Assembly (NCBI GenBank): GCA_002496355.1
Contig: DAJP01000069.1
Coordinates: forward strand, 1-5,743
DNA from: Euryarchaeota archaeon UBA346
Lineage (GTDB): Archaea > Thermoplasmatota > E2 > DHVEG-1
DNA: 5,743 nt
Direction: 5' to 3'
Positions 1 through 5,743 of the stretch are shown here, in pieces. The translations under genes were made by a program, and so were the position numbers. Position 1 is the stretch's first letter. The number at the start of each line of letters is the position of its first letter. Below the pieces are notes generated by a model. It saw only the letters and a program-made list of their open reading frames with translations. It was not told the DNA's origin and did no database searches.

Positions 1-218
1 AGGAGCGCAGGGATGGCTGCGAGAAGCAACAGTGATAAGGACAGTCGCATGTTGAGGAATAGCAATCCTGCAGTGCCTAGGAAGATCGCGTTACAAAGGG
101 TTCTGAGAAGAACAGTAGTCACAGGGTGGTACCATTGGTTCATCATGTACTTATCCAGGACGCTAGGAATGGCACCAATCATATACCCAACAAGGGTGAA
201 GATCAACCACAGCTCCAT
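1..218 (-). CDS. EamA/DMT-family membrane transporter, N-terminal fragment (runs off left edge)
   Basis: Read on the minus strand from an ATG at 218, the frame stays open to the window edge and gives 72 codons of very hydrophobic protein starting MELWLIFTLVGYMIGAIP. Helix 1 spans about residues 3-20 and is followed by a polar DKYMMNQWYHP loop. Helix 2 spans about 33-56, and a third helix begins near 59. The first helix followed by a DKY-type loop is typical of the EamA half of drug/metabolite transporters, inner-membrane carriers usually of ten helices; the substrate cannot be told. An in-frame TAA lies six codons before the ATG (with a TTG between), and a TATA-like element at 251-258 sits at a suitable distance, which supports this start. 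No strong ribosome binding site is visible, so the transcript may have a very short leader. The plus-strand frame across 13-255 is a shadow of this gene. The family call rests on about a quarter of the protein; a generic membrane protein is the alternative. Confidence 0.72.
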   Translation of the reverse strand, partial: MELWLIFTLVGYMIGAIPSVLDKYMMNQWYHPVTTVLLRTLCNAIFLGTAGLLFLNMRLSLSLLLLAAIPAL

Positions 219-250
219 AGGAGTCAACTGGAGCGTTTATCACGGTTGTC

Positions 251-258
251 TATAAAAA
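251..258 (-). promoter_or_regulatory. TATA box for the EamA-type gene
   Basis: The minus strand reads TTTTTATA here, close to the archaeal TTTAWATA consensus. Its centre is about 36 bases upstream of the ATG at 218, which predicts a transcript start near 228 and a leader of about 10 bases. This is position and consensus only. Confidence 0.45.
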
Positions 259-413
259 CACTGTGATATGCGTGACTGGGAGGTTGGCTCGTGTAGGTCT
301 GACTCTCGGTTTATTTCTTTTCTCCTGATGATTCCTTTCTGTTTTAAATATAATATCCCATCAATTTATCCTTGTCTGCCTCTAGCTTTTGTTGTCTCCC
401 CTCAATACAAAAG

Positions 414-421
414 TTTATATA
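414..421 (+). promoter_or_regulatory. TATA box for the C25 peptidase gene
   Basis: TTTATATA is a perfect archaeal TATA element. It predicts a transcript start near 444 and a leader of roughly 38 bases before the peptidase ATG at 482. A second AT-rich element (TTTTAAATATAA, 342-353) lies further upstream and could serve an alternative start, but the downstream element fits better. Confidence 0.55.
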
Positions 422-464
422 ATTAAGAGTAATCAATATTAATAACATAGTAATAGTAAAATTT

Positions 465-470
465 AGGGGG
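465..470 (+). promoter_or_regulatory. Ribosome binding site of the C25 peptidase gene
   Basis: AGGGGG is followed by CC and a run of ten A residues, the last of which is the first base of the ATG. The spacing to the ATG is 11 bases, longer than usual. It is the only purine-rich Shine-Dalgarno candidate near the start and supports initiation at 482. Confidence 0.5.
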
Positions 471-481
471 CCAAAAAAAAA

Positions 482-2875
482 ATGAAAAGCATAATATATT
501 TAGTAGTAGGACTATTTATACTAAGTGGTTTTACTACTGTAGGCATTGGAGAAGCTAGTCAGAAACAAGGGGATCTTCGATTCACCTTTTCAGAACCAAC
601 CATCATTGAAAAAGAGTCTTTTGTCCAATTAAGATCAGAAGGGACAGACTCCTGGGTCTTTGATGCAGGAAGTCCAATGGTTCCACGACGTATCGAGACA
701 CTGGCCTTACCATTTGGTACGACAGTACAGAGCGTTGTTTGCTCCGCACAAGGTGTTCAGACCAAGGTGCTAACACAGAAGGTTGAACCGGCACCACAAC
801 CAATGATATTGGGCAGTGATCCACAAGTCAGTTCGCCACAGATGAATGCAGCGATCTACGACTCAAATGATCTCTTCCCGAGTGATTGGGTGAGCTATAA
901 TGTCGGCGCTGGGCTGGATGAAAACAACCAGCATGTGACGTTCTTGACCATCAACACCTATCCCGTGAGATATCAACCAGCATCTGATACGATCTACTGC
1001 GCGGACGATATTCAGGTCACTGTGACCTACAAATCTCCTGATAAAACACCATTCCCAGCAAACACTGAATATAAACTAGTCATTATCGCACCTTCCAAGT
1101 TTTCCAGCGCATTACAACCGTTGGTGGACCATAAGATCTCTAAGGGAATCTCCACCATGCTGAAGACGACAGAAGATATCTACGCTGAGTTCACCACAGG
1201 ATATGACAAACCAGAACAGATAAAATTATTCATCAAATCCGCTCTTGAGAACTACAACACCACGTATGTGTTACTCGTCGGTGGGTTAAATTCATGGTGG
1301 AACGCGGTCGCACGAGACAATAAGAACGAAGGGACACAAGATTGGTACGTGCCCGTCCGGTATTCCAACTGTATGCCAAGTGCAGGGGACGACCCTGGAT
1401 TCATTAGTGATCTTTACTACGCTGATATCTACAACGATACTGGTGTATTCTGCAGCTGGGACTCTAATGGGAACCATATCTACGGTCAAAACGCAGATAA
1501 GAAAGACACCTACCCTGATGTTGCTTTAGGACGGTTGCCCTGCAGAAATATAAAAGAAGTCAAAGCAGTCGTTGATAAAATAATTCACTATGAGACCACA
1601 CCTGTGGGCGACTGGTTCAATAAGATGGTCGGTGTGTCCGGGGACGGGTTTATGGATATCCTCACACCAATTGGTATCTATTGGAACACCAATTCATTAC
1701 CAAATGGTGAATACACGATTTGTGCTCAAAGCAAGAACATCAACAACGTGTACGGGCCTGTCGATGAGATTAAAGTGACGTTGGATAAATCCAAAGCAAC
1801 CAGCATCACCTTTAACCACGATGACCATCTGATCACCAAACTAAAATATCCATTCCCACCGGTTGCTGAGATCGTGTCCGTCTCTGATGGCGACATCCTT
1901 GGAAACACTGATTACAGCTACGTACCCACAGAACATGAAGCATACTGTAATGATTTCTCAGGGTGGGCGAATATCCAATACAGCAGCGGAACTCTGAAGA
2001 TCAACGGGAAAGCCTATGACCCACGGCCCTATGGTGTTGATACCAGCATCCATGTCTGGGTCAACAATAGTGCAGGAACCACTGTCTTTACCCAGACAAA
2101 AACCGGATATGGGATGTACTGGGAAGGAGAATGGTGCGTTGGGGATCAACTGCTCCTCGGACGCGCTGGTGGAGGATACTATATGCCATCATCAATTGAG
2201 AAAAACTATCTGTTCACGTCCAGCGGAGCATGGACTAATATGAAACAGGTGCTTGCCGCCTTTAACGAGGGCGCTGGGTTTTTCTTCTTCTCCGGTCATG
2301 GGAACCCAGGGGTTTGGGTCGACCAATACCCAGGGATACCTGGTAACCGGAAGAATGCCGAGGTTGAAGGACTCGTTTGGTTGCAATACAAGGCTCTACC
2401 ATTTTTCCCGATGGATTCCCTGAAGAATGAATACATGAATCCAGTGGTGGCAGTCGGTGGATGTCATAACAGCCAATTCAACGTGTCGTTCCTTCCAACA
2501 TTAAAGGACCGAACGAATGCCGCTCAGTTACAATGCTATGGATATCCTGTTGCTGAGTGCTGGAGCGAACGGCTCGTGCGACTCGAAAAGACTGGCGCGA
2601 TCGCCTCGATGGGAAACACCGGGTTCGGATACGGACTCCTCGGGGAGTACTGCACAACGGGTGGTTTAGATGGGTATATCACCACGGAGTTCTTCGTCCA
2701 ATACGGTACCAATGGGCATCATGGCCTTGGAGAAGCGTATGCAGCCACGTTGACTGAGTATATTAATCACTTCAAGGCATCCATTGAATCCCCATGGGAC
2801 TTTTCACATCAGAAATCCGTTGAACAATGGGTACTGATTGGTGACCCAAGCCTCATGATCGGCGGGTACTCATAA
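482..2875 (+). CDS. Secreted C25 (gingipain-like) cysteine peptidase
   Basis: This 797-residue protein is predicted to be exported and to hydrolyse proteins outside the cell. A signal peptide covers residues 1-25 (MKSIIYLVVG start, hydrophobic to about 20, likely cut after GEA). Residues about 27-190 form a beta-rich propeptide-like region. The C25 catalytic region starts near 195 (EYKLVIIAPSKF) and includes YVLLVGG (262-268), SDLYYADI (309-316) and PDVALGRLPCRN (345-356). The presumed catalytic pair is His606 in FFFSGHGNPGVW and Cys661 in VAVGGCHNSQFN. It ends with EQWVLIGDPSLMIGG, a usual C25 closing motif. Between about 393 and 550 there is a beta-rich insertion with an Ig-like signature (NSLPNGEYTI). 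Four N-glycosylation sequons are present (N259, N318, N528, N667). Only seven residues follow the GDPSLMI motif, so there is no transmembrane anchor, PKD repeat or sorting signal, and the enzyme is probably released. It appears monocistronic, with its own TATA box and a T-run after the stop. The family call is firm; substrate specificity (Arg, Lys or other) cannot be read. Confidence 0.9.
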   Translation: MKSIIYLVVGLFILSGFTTVGIGEASQKQGDLRFTFSEPTIIEKESFVQLRSEGTDSWVFDAGSPMVPRRIETLALPFGTTVQSVVCSAQGVQTKVLTQKVEPAPQPMILGSDPQVSSPQMNAAIYDSNDLFPSDWVSYNVGAGLDENNQHVTFLTINTYPVRYQPASDTIYCADDIQVTVTYKSPDKTPFPANTEYKLVIIAPSKFSSALQPLVDHKISKGISTMLKTTEDIYAEFTTGYDKPEQIKLFIKSALENYNTTYVLLVGGLNSWWNAVARDNKNEGTQDWYVPVRYSNCMPSAGDDPGFISDLYYADIYNDTGVFCSWDSNGNHIYGQNADKKDTYPDVALGRLPCRNIKEVKAVVDKIIHYETTPVGDWFNKMVGVSGDGFMDILTPIGIYWNTNSLPNGEYTICAQSKNINNVYGPVDEIKVTLDKSKATSITFNHDDHLITKLKYPFPPVAEIVSVSDGDILGNTDYSYVPTEHEAYCNDFSGWANIQYSSGTLKINGKAYDPRPYGVDTSIHVWVNNSAGTTVFTQTKTGYGMYWEGEWCVGDQLLLGRAGGGYYMPSSIEKNYLFTSSGAWTNMKQVLAAFNEGAGFFFFSGHGNPGVWVDQYPGIPGNRKNAEVEGLVWLQYKALPFFPMDSLKNEYMNPVVAVGGCHNSQFNVSFLPTLKDRTNAAQLQCYGYPVAECWSERLVRLEKTGAIASMGNTGFGYGLLGEYCTTGGLDGYITTEFFVQYGTNGHHGLGEAYAATLTEYINHFKASIESPWDFSHQKSVEQWVLIGDPSLMIGGYS

Positions 2876-2897
2876 TCTGAGTACCTCTCTCTTTCTC

Positions 2898-2906
2898 TTT
2901 TTTTTT
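2898..2906 (+). terminator. T-run terminator after the C25 peptidase gene
   Basis: Nine consecutive T residues begin 23 bases after the stop codon, within a pyrimidine-rich stretch. Archaeal RNA polymerase terminates at such T-runs without needing a hairpin, and no clear hairpin is seen. Confidence 0.55.
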
Positions 2907-2926
2907 ACTTTATTATTAGTCTTTTT

Positions 2927-2935
2927 AAAAAAAAA
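2927..2935 (-). terminator. T-run terminator after the UbiA-family gene
   Basis: Nine consecutive A residues on the plus strand read as nine T residues on the minus strand, 47 bases past the prenyltransferase stop. With the T-run at 2898-2906 this forms a compact terminator pair between convergent genes. Confidence 0.5.
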
Positions 2936-2981
2936 TATCATTTTTAAAACAAATAAATATTCTAGTGGATAGTCTATGATA

Positions 2982-3974
2982 TCACACAAATTTATTGATT
3001 AGAAGAATAACCGAGAGGACGCTGTAGGTCTGTGTGATGATGATAATCCATTGCGGGTTGTGTGCGGAGATGCTGACGATCTGTTCTTTGAGGGGGATGT
3101 TCCCATAGGAATCCATGTACTGCTTCGAGAGGCCATGGAGTTTCCTTATTTTTGTTATCACAATGAAGACCGAGACGGGGATGATGAGCAGCAGGACAGC
3201 AAGGTACGGTCGTGATCCGGTGAGCCATTCCAGCAGATACGCTACGATAAAGAAGATGGCACCGATGCTGATGAGAGCGATGCTTGCGACGCATGCTTTT
3301 ACTAATCCGAGATGCACGGTCATAGTTTCGATCTGCATGGTCTTGTCCCCGAAGTAGTCTCGTATCTCGGTTGGGATAATTACCCCGTAGATGGTCATTG
3401 CTAGCCCGACGAGTGCGAGCAGGAAGAATGGCTGAATTGTTGAGGTAAAGGTGAAATAGGCGAACAGCACCGGGAAGATACCAAGGACTAAGATGAGGCA
3501 GACAGGCGCAAGCCAGGATCGTGCTTTCAGTCTGATGGGTGGTGCGGAGTAGATCCAGCCCAGTGAAATCCCGATGATCCAGAGTAGTAACAGCCCAGGG
3601 TTGTTGTTGACATAGATGAAGAGGATGACCAATGCGAGTGTGATAATAAACTCCAGGGACAAGAGGATTTTTATGCGTTTTTTTCCGATTGCTTCGACAG
3701 CGTCCGTGAGGTTTTTCTTCCGTGGGTCTTTGAGGTCTAACTCATAGTCGGAGAGTGTGTTTATTTGTGCGCCGATCGCGGAGCTGCCATTGATGATGGT
3801 AAATGAAAGAACAATGAGTACTGCGAGGGTTGAAAGACTCATGGTCGAGGTTGCTCCCCAGGCAAGACCCAGAATGAGCGAGCCAAGGTTTGGCATGATG
3901 AACTCTGCTCGGGAAATTGTACCTATTACTCTGAGGATGTGGGGCATATAGACTGGAAATTCCTGATGGTTCAT
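2982..3974 (-). CDS. UbiA-family prenyltransferase
   Basis: This 330-residue integral membrane protein has about nine predicted helices (roughly 27-45, 50-70, 101-121, 126-143, 155-173, 178-199, 227-248, 256-274 and 309-327). UbiA enzymes transfer a polyprenyl chain from its diphosphate to an acceptor within the membrane. The first Asp-rich motif NxxxDxxxD is present as N72, D76 and D80 (NTLSDYELD), the second DxxxD as D206 and D210 (RDYFGD), and the family's YSAPPIRLKAR loop lies at 142-152. The residues that bind Mg-diphosphate therefore look intact. After D80 the protein reads LKDPRKKNL rather than the RPIPSG common in DGGGP synthases and ChlG, so the acceptor (lipid, quinone or carotenoid) is uncertain. 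The ATG at 3974 is preceded directly by an in-frame TAA, making it the first possible start; Met10 is an alternative. No Shine-Dalgarno sequence is visible. It lies 70 bases downstream of the Cys-rich gene on the same strand, with a T-run between them, so it may be transcribed separately. Confidence 0.88.
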   Translation of the reverse strand: MNHQEFPVYMPHILRVIGTISRAEFIMPNLGSLILGLAWGATSTMSLSTLAVLIVLSFTIINGSSAIGAQINTLSDYELDLKDPRKKNLTDAVEAIGKKRIKILLSLEFIITLALVILFIYVNNNPGLLLLWIIGISLGWIYSAPPIRLKARSWLAPVCLILVLGIFPVLFAYFTFTSTIQPFFLLALVGLAMTIYGVIIPTEIRDYFGDKTMQIETMTVHLGLVKACVASIALISIGAIFFIVAYLLEWLTGSRPYLAVLLLIIPVSVFIVITKIRKLHGLSKQYMDSYGNIPLKEQIVSISAHNPQWIIIITQTYSVLSVILLINKFV

Positions 3975-4012
3975 TTATTTTTCGTATGAAGTGCTTGTCT
4001 GTGTACCATGAT

Positions 4013-4020
4013 AAAAAAAA
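4013..4020 (-). terminator. T-run between the Cys-rich gene and the UbiA-family gene
   Basis: The minus strand carries eight T residues 24 bases after the stop of the Cys-rich gene, a plausible archaeal terminator. The same stretch (TTTTTTTTAT) lies about 40 bases before the prenyltransferase ATG, where a weak TATA-like element would give a leader of about 15 bases. It may act as either; sequence alone cannot decide. Confidence 0.35.
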
Positions 4021-4044
4021 CAAGAATTGGGAGAAGCGGATGGG

Positions 4045-4449
4045 TTAGTCAATTTTGATTTCCTTTCTGAGGAGAATATCAGTGATTTTTATTTTCTTGC
4101 CATTTGGTAATAATTCCAGTGGAGGTTGCAGCCCCTGTTCGTACATTTGGTAGTTCGCGCATTGGGTGTGTTTTTCCGTCACCGTGCAATATTTCACGAC
4201 GATGTCTTTGAAGAGTTTTATGGTCATGTCATCTTCGACAAAAAACTTCAGCAATACAGGAATGCCTTTGATTGCTTCTTCCGCACAGCGTTCCAGGTAT
4301 TTACAGTTGAATTTCTTTTGTAAGACATTGTAGACGAGGCAGTTGGTGTGTTTGTCTGATTCGCAGGTCTCAAAACTCGTATAATTCTTGATATGGGAAA
4401 ATCGTGTGATGCATAATCTAGTGAAATCCTCATAGTAGGGACAACCCAT
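4045..4449 (-). CDS. Cys-rich protein with two tandem metal-binding-like modules, function unknown
   Basis: This 134-residue protein has no signal peptide or membrane segment and is probably cytosolic. It has eight cysteines in two groups of four. Module 1 has C3, C13, C29 and C37; module 2 has C49, C55, C88 and C97. Each group ends in a similar stretch: ETCESDKHTNCLVY (27-40) and KYCTVTEKHTQCANYQMY (87-103 region), both with Cys, then His, then Cys, then Tyr. The second module continues into GLQPPLELLPNG. From memory this resembles short Cys-rich modules (YC...C.RY... followed by P..L.PNG) seen in bacterial signalling proteins, whose role is unknown to me. Four-Cys groups suggest zinc or an iron-sulphur cluster, which is inference. 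Start choice: the ATG at 4449 is preceded by GGATGGGATC, an 8 of 10 match to GGAGGTGATC, and no other in-frame ATG lies between it and an upstream TAA. It is divergent from the radical SAM gene and upstream of the prenyltransferase. Confidence 0.75.
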   Translation of the reverse strand: MGCPYYEDFTRLCITRFSHIKNYTSFETCESDKHTNCLVYNVLQKKFNCKYLERCAEEAIKGIPVLLKFFVEDDMTIKLFKDIVVKYCTVTEKHTQCANYQMYEQGLQPPLELLPNGKKIKITDILLRKEIKID

Positions 4450-4451
4450 GT

Positions 4452-4461
4452 GATCCCATCC
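4452..4461 (-). promoter_or_regulatory. Ribosome binding site of the Cys-rich gene
   Basis: The minus strand reads GGATGGGATC two bases before the ATG at 4449. It matches 8 of 10 positions of the full anti-16S pairing sequence GGAGGTGATC, in the register expected for pairing that ends close to the start codon. It fixes the start of this gene. Confidence 0.5.
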
Positions 4462-4489
4462 TTTGTTTTCATTTCGAATCTTTTTTTAC

Positions 4490-4500
4490 CTTAAATATAT
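4490..4500. promoter_or_regulatory. Shared divergent TATA region
   Basis: CTTAAATATAT reads as a TATA-like element on both strands. On the plus strand it predicts a transcript start near 4521, 13 bases before the small frame at 4534. On the minus strand it predicts a start near 4469, about 20 bases before the Cys-rich gene and just ahead of its ribosome binding site. One element may serve both directions, or two overlapping promoters may exist. Confidence 0.45.
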
Positions 4501-4533
4501 GCTGTTCTGATATGGGGTGTAAGTGAGGAAACA

Positions 4534-4614
4534 ATGCTCAAGGTTTGTGCTGTTGAACTATCGAAAGTCTTAAAGAATAGTTGTCTGATAAAACCGGGGG
4601 TTGTCGTATGCTAA
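4534..4614 (+). CDS. Possible 26-residue Cys-containing peptide: candidate RiPP precursor or translational leader
   Basis: An ATG at 4534 opens 26 codons ending in TAA at 4612-4614. The peptide starts MLKVCAVELSKVLK, has cysteines at 5, 17 and 26 (the last residue) and ends KPGVVVC. GAGG at 4525-4528 lies five bases before the ATG, an acceptable ribosome binding site, and the ATG is about 13 bases from the transcript start predicted by the TATA region. The stop overlaps the radical SAM start by 7 bases (ATGCTAA), and that gene's ribosome binding site lies inside this frame, so translation would be coupled. Position directly before a PqqD-fused radical SAM enzyme and the Cys content suggest a modified-peptide precursor. 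Against this, 26 codons can be open by chance, it is shorter than most such precursors, and there is no obvious leader/core border. It could instead be a regulatory leader peptide. Confidence 0.35.
   Translation: MLKVCAVELSKVLKNSCLIKPGVVVC
4596..4605 (+). promoter_or_regulatory. Ribosome binding site of the radical SAM gene
   Basis: GGGGGTTGTC matches 7 of 10 positions of GGAGGTGATC and sits just before the ATG at 4608. It favours that ATG over an in-frame TTG at 4581, which has no such site. Confidence 0.5.
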
Positions 4615-5743
4615 AACATGTGACGTTGGATGGTGTGCGTCTTCATCTGAAACCTGATGAGAAAAAACTGTGGATCAATAGTAAGTATGTGCTGTTTCTG
4701 AATGAGACGACGTGTTTTATCCTTGAGGCGATGATCGAGAGTTGCTATGAGGTTCCTACGGAGCAGGTCCCGGAGAAGACTGTTCAGAAGATCGTTCGGA
4801 AATACCGGGTATCAAAGGAGAAAGCCCGGCATGATTTTGATGCGATCATCGGGGTCATCAACGGGTTCGCCCGCGAGGAACCGCCACTGCATCTGATCGG
4901 GATGACCGTGGTGGAACCAGCAGATATGAAGGCACCGGGTCGGATGGATCTTTCCTTGACGTATCAATGTAACAATCAATGCCCACACTGTTATCTTTCT
5001 GAGAATTCGGATGCGAAAGGATCGCTTGACACATTGCAGTGGAAACAGGTGATCGATAGATTGTGGGAGGTTGGTGTACCGCAAGTGGTGTTCACCGGCG
5101 GGGAATGCATGCTACGTCCTGATTTGGCGGAGCTTGTCGAGTATAGCAAACAGTTCACGACCGGGGTCATTACGAATGGGACGTTGCTTACTGCGGAGCT
5201 TGCTGGTAAGCTTTGTGCTGCGCATCTTGATTGGATCCAGATCACCCTTGAATCAGCTAAAGCAGCGGTCCATGACGAGATCCAGGGTCGCAAGGGTGCG
5301 TGGGATGAGACGGTCGCGGGGATCAAAAACGCGGTTGCTGCTGGTCTGTCGGTGAGTGTGAATGCGACGCTTTCAAAAAAGAATGCAAAAGAGCTAAAAA
5401 AACTCATTGTGTTTGCTCGGAAACTGGGTGTGCGGTACGTGTCGACGAACGCGATCATCAACGCAGGCCGTGGGATCGCAGAAAAAGAAGAATCCGGGTT
5501 AAAAGAAGAAGAATTACATGAGATCCTTAAGGCGGCAAAAGAGTACGCAGAATCCCACGACGTGACGTTCAATTGGTTCCTGCCGACGTGTTATAACAAG
5601 GTGAACCCCGTAGAGCTTGGGTTTGGGCAGCGATGCTGTTCTGCTTGTTCGGTGAATATGATGATCGAGCCGAACGGGGATGTGATCCCCTGTCAGAGCT
5701 GGACCCAGAAGAAGCTGGGGAACATCCTGAAAGATGCATGGGA
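4608..5743 (+). CDS. Radical SAM/SPASM peptide-maturase-like protein with N-terminal PqqD-like domain (runs off right edge)
   Basis: 378 codons are present and the C-terminus is missing. Residues about 15-90 resemble PqqD/RiPP-recognition domains: LFLNETTCFILEAM (29-42), then a helix with VQKIVRKYRVSKEKARHDF (59-77). Such domains bind the leader of a substrate peptide. The radical SAM core follows: C121, C125 and C128 in CNNQCPHCY bind the 4Fe-4S cluster that cleaves S-adenosylmethionine, GGE (164-166) is the SAM-contacting motif, ITNGTLL (188-194) and the ITLESAKAAVHDEIQGRKG stretch (212-230) are typical of this superfamily. A SPASM-type region begins at QRCCSACSVN (341-350) with C343, C344, C347 and C362 (GDVIPCQSW), which usually holds auxiliary 4Fe-4S clusters. 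The combination fits PqqE-, MftC- or sactipeptide/thioether-type enzymes, though AhbC/NirJ-like haem enzymes and other SPASM roles are not excluded. Architecture is firm; the substrate is not known. A tiny overlapping frame lies immediately upstream. Confidence 0.85.
   Translation, partial: MLKHVTLDGVRLHLKPDEKKLWINSKYVLFLNETTCFILEAMIESCYEVPTEQVPEKTVQKIVRKYRVSKEKARHDFDAIIGVINGFAREEPPLHLIGMTVVEPADMKAPGRMDLSLTYQCNNQCPHCYLSENSDAKGSLDTLQWKQVIDRLWEVGVPQVVFTGGECMLRPDLAELVEYSKQFTTGVITNGTLLTAELAGKLCAAHLDWIQITLESAKAAVHDEIQGRKGAWDETVAGIKNAVAAGLSVSVNATLSKKNAKELKKLIVFARKLGVRYVSTNAIINAGRGIAEKEESGLKEEELHEILKAAKEYAESHDVTFNWFLPTCYNKVNPVELGFGQRCCSACSVNMMIEPNGDVIPCQSWTQKKLGNILKDAW

Noticed and set aside
13..255. 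An 80-codon open frame on the plus strand at the left edge
   Set aside because: Its composition is not protein-like, and the opposite strand encodes a strongly hydrophobic transporter N-terminus with a promoter at the right distance.
262..335. Possible C/D-box guide RNA (CTGA at 299-302 and TGATGA at 326-331)
   Set aside because: The upstream C box is poor and no terminal D box follows, so the boxes do not form the required order.
328..426. A 32-codon plus-strand frame in the intergenic region
   Set aside because: It has no ribosome binding site, runs through the protease TATA box and has no recognisable features.
2936..2996. Weak inverted repeat (AATAAAT and ATTTATT) near the convergent gene ends
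   Set aside because: It is short, purely AT and overlaps the prenyltransferase stop; the T-runs explain termination better.
4581..4607. Alternative upstream TTG start for the radical SAM gene
   Set aside because: It has no ribosome binding site in front, while the ATG at 4608 has GGGGGTTGTC and matches where the domain begins.
4991..5572. A 193-codon open frame on the minus strand
   Set aside because: It lies wholly opposite the radical SAM core, whose motifs are unmistakable; Ser-rich composition is typical of an antisense shadow.
1..5743. CRISPR arrays, insertion sequences, tRNA or rRNA genes
   Set aside because: By eye I saw no regularly spaced repeats, transposase motifs, terminal inverted repeats or tRNA-like T-loop sequences.

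Overview
The window looks archaeal, most likely from a Thermoplasmatota-type euryarchaeon (an inference; marine-sediment lineages such as MBG-D are known for secreted gingipain-like proteases, but no marker gene here fixes the taxon). Supporting signs are TTTATATA-like TATA boxes about 25-30 bases before expected transcript starts, Shine-Dalgarno matches to GGAGGTGATC, simple T-run terminators, and a UbiA prenyltransferase.

Layout: (1) 1-218, minus strand: the 5' end of an EamA/DMT-type membrane transporter that runs off the left edge. (2) 219-481: a divergent intergenic region with a promoter for each flanking gene and no further gene that I can support. (3) 482-2875, plus strand: a complete, secreted C25 (gingipain-like) cysteine peptidase of 797 residues, with a beta-rich insertion inside its catalytic region. 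(4) 2876-2981: AT-rich convergent terminator region. (5) 2982-3974, minus strand: a 330-residue, roughly nine-helix UbiA-family prenyltransferase. (6) 4045-4449, minus strand: a 134-residue cytosolic protein with eight cysteines in two related modules. (7) 4450-4533: a short divergent promoter region. (8) 4534-4614, plus strand: a possible 26-codon reading frame with three cysteines. (9) 4608-5743, plus strand, running off the right edge: a radical SAM protein with a fused N-terminal PqqD-like domain and the beginning of a SPASM domain.

The most interesting part is the right end. The PqqD-like plus radical SAM plus SPASM architecture is typical of enzymes that modify ribosomally made peptides (RiPPs). 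Between its promoter and its start codon lies a tiny Cys-containing reading frame that begins about 13 bases after the predicted transcript start and overlaps the enzyme gene by 7 bases. It could be the substrate peptide or a translational leader; it could also be chance. The Cys-rich 134-residue protein is transcribed divergently from the same short promoter region, so the two sides may be co-regulated. The protease, transporter and prenyltransferase show no evident functional link with that system.
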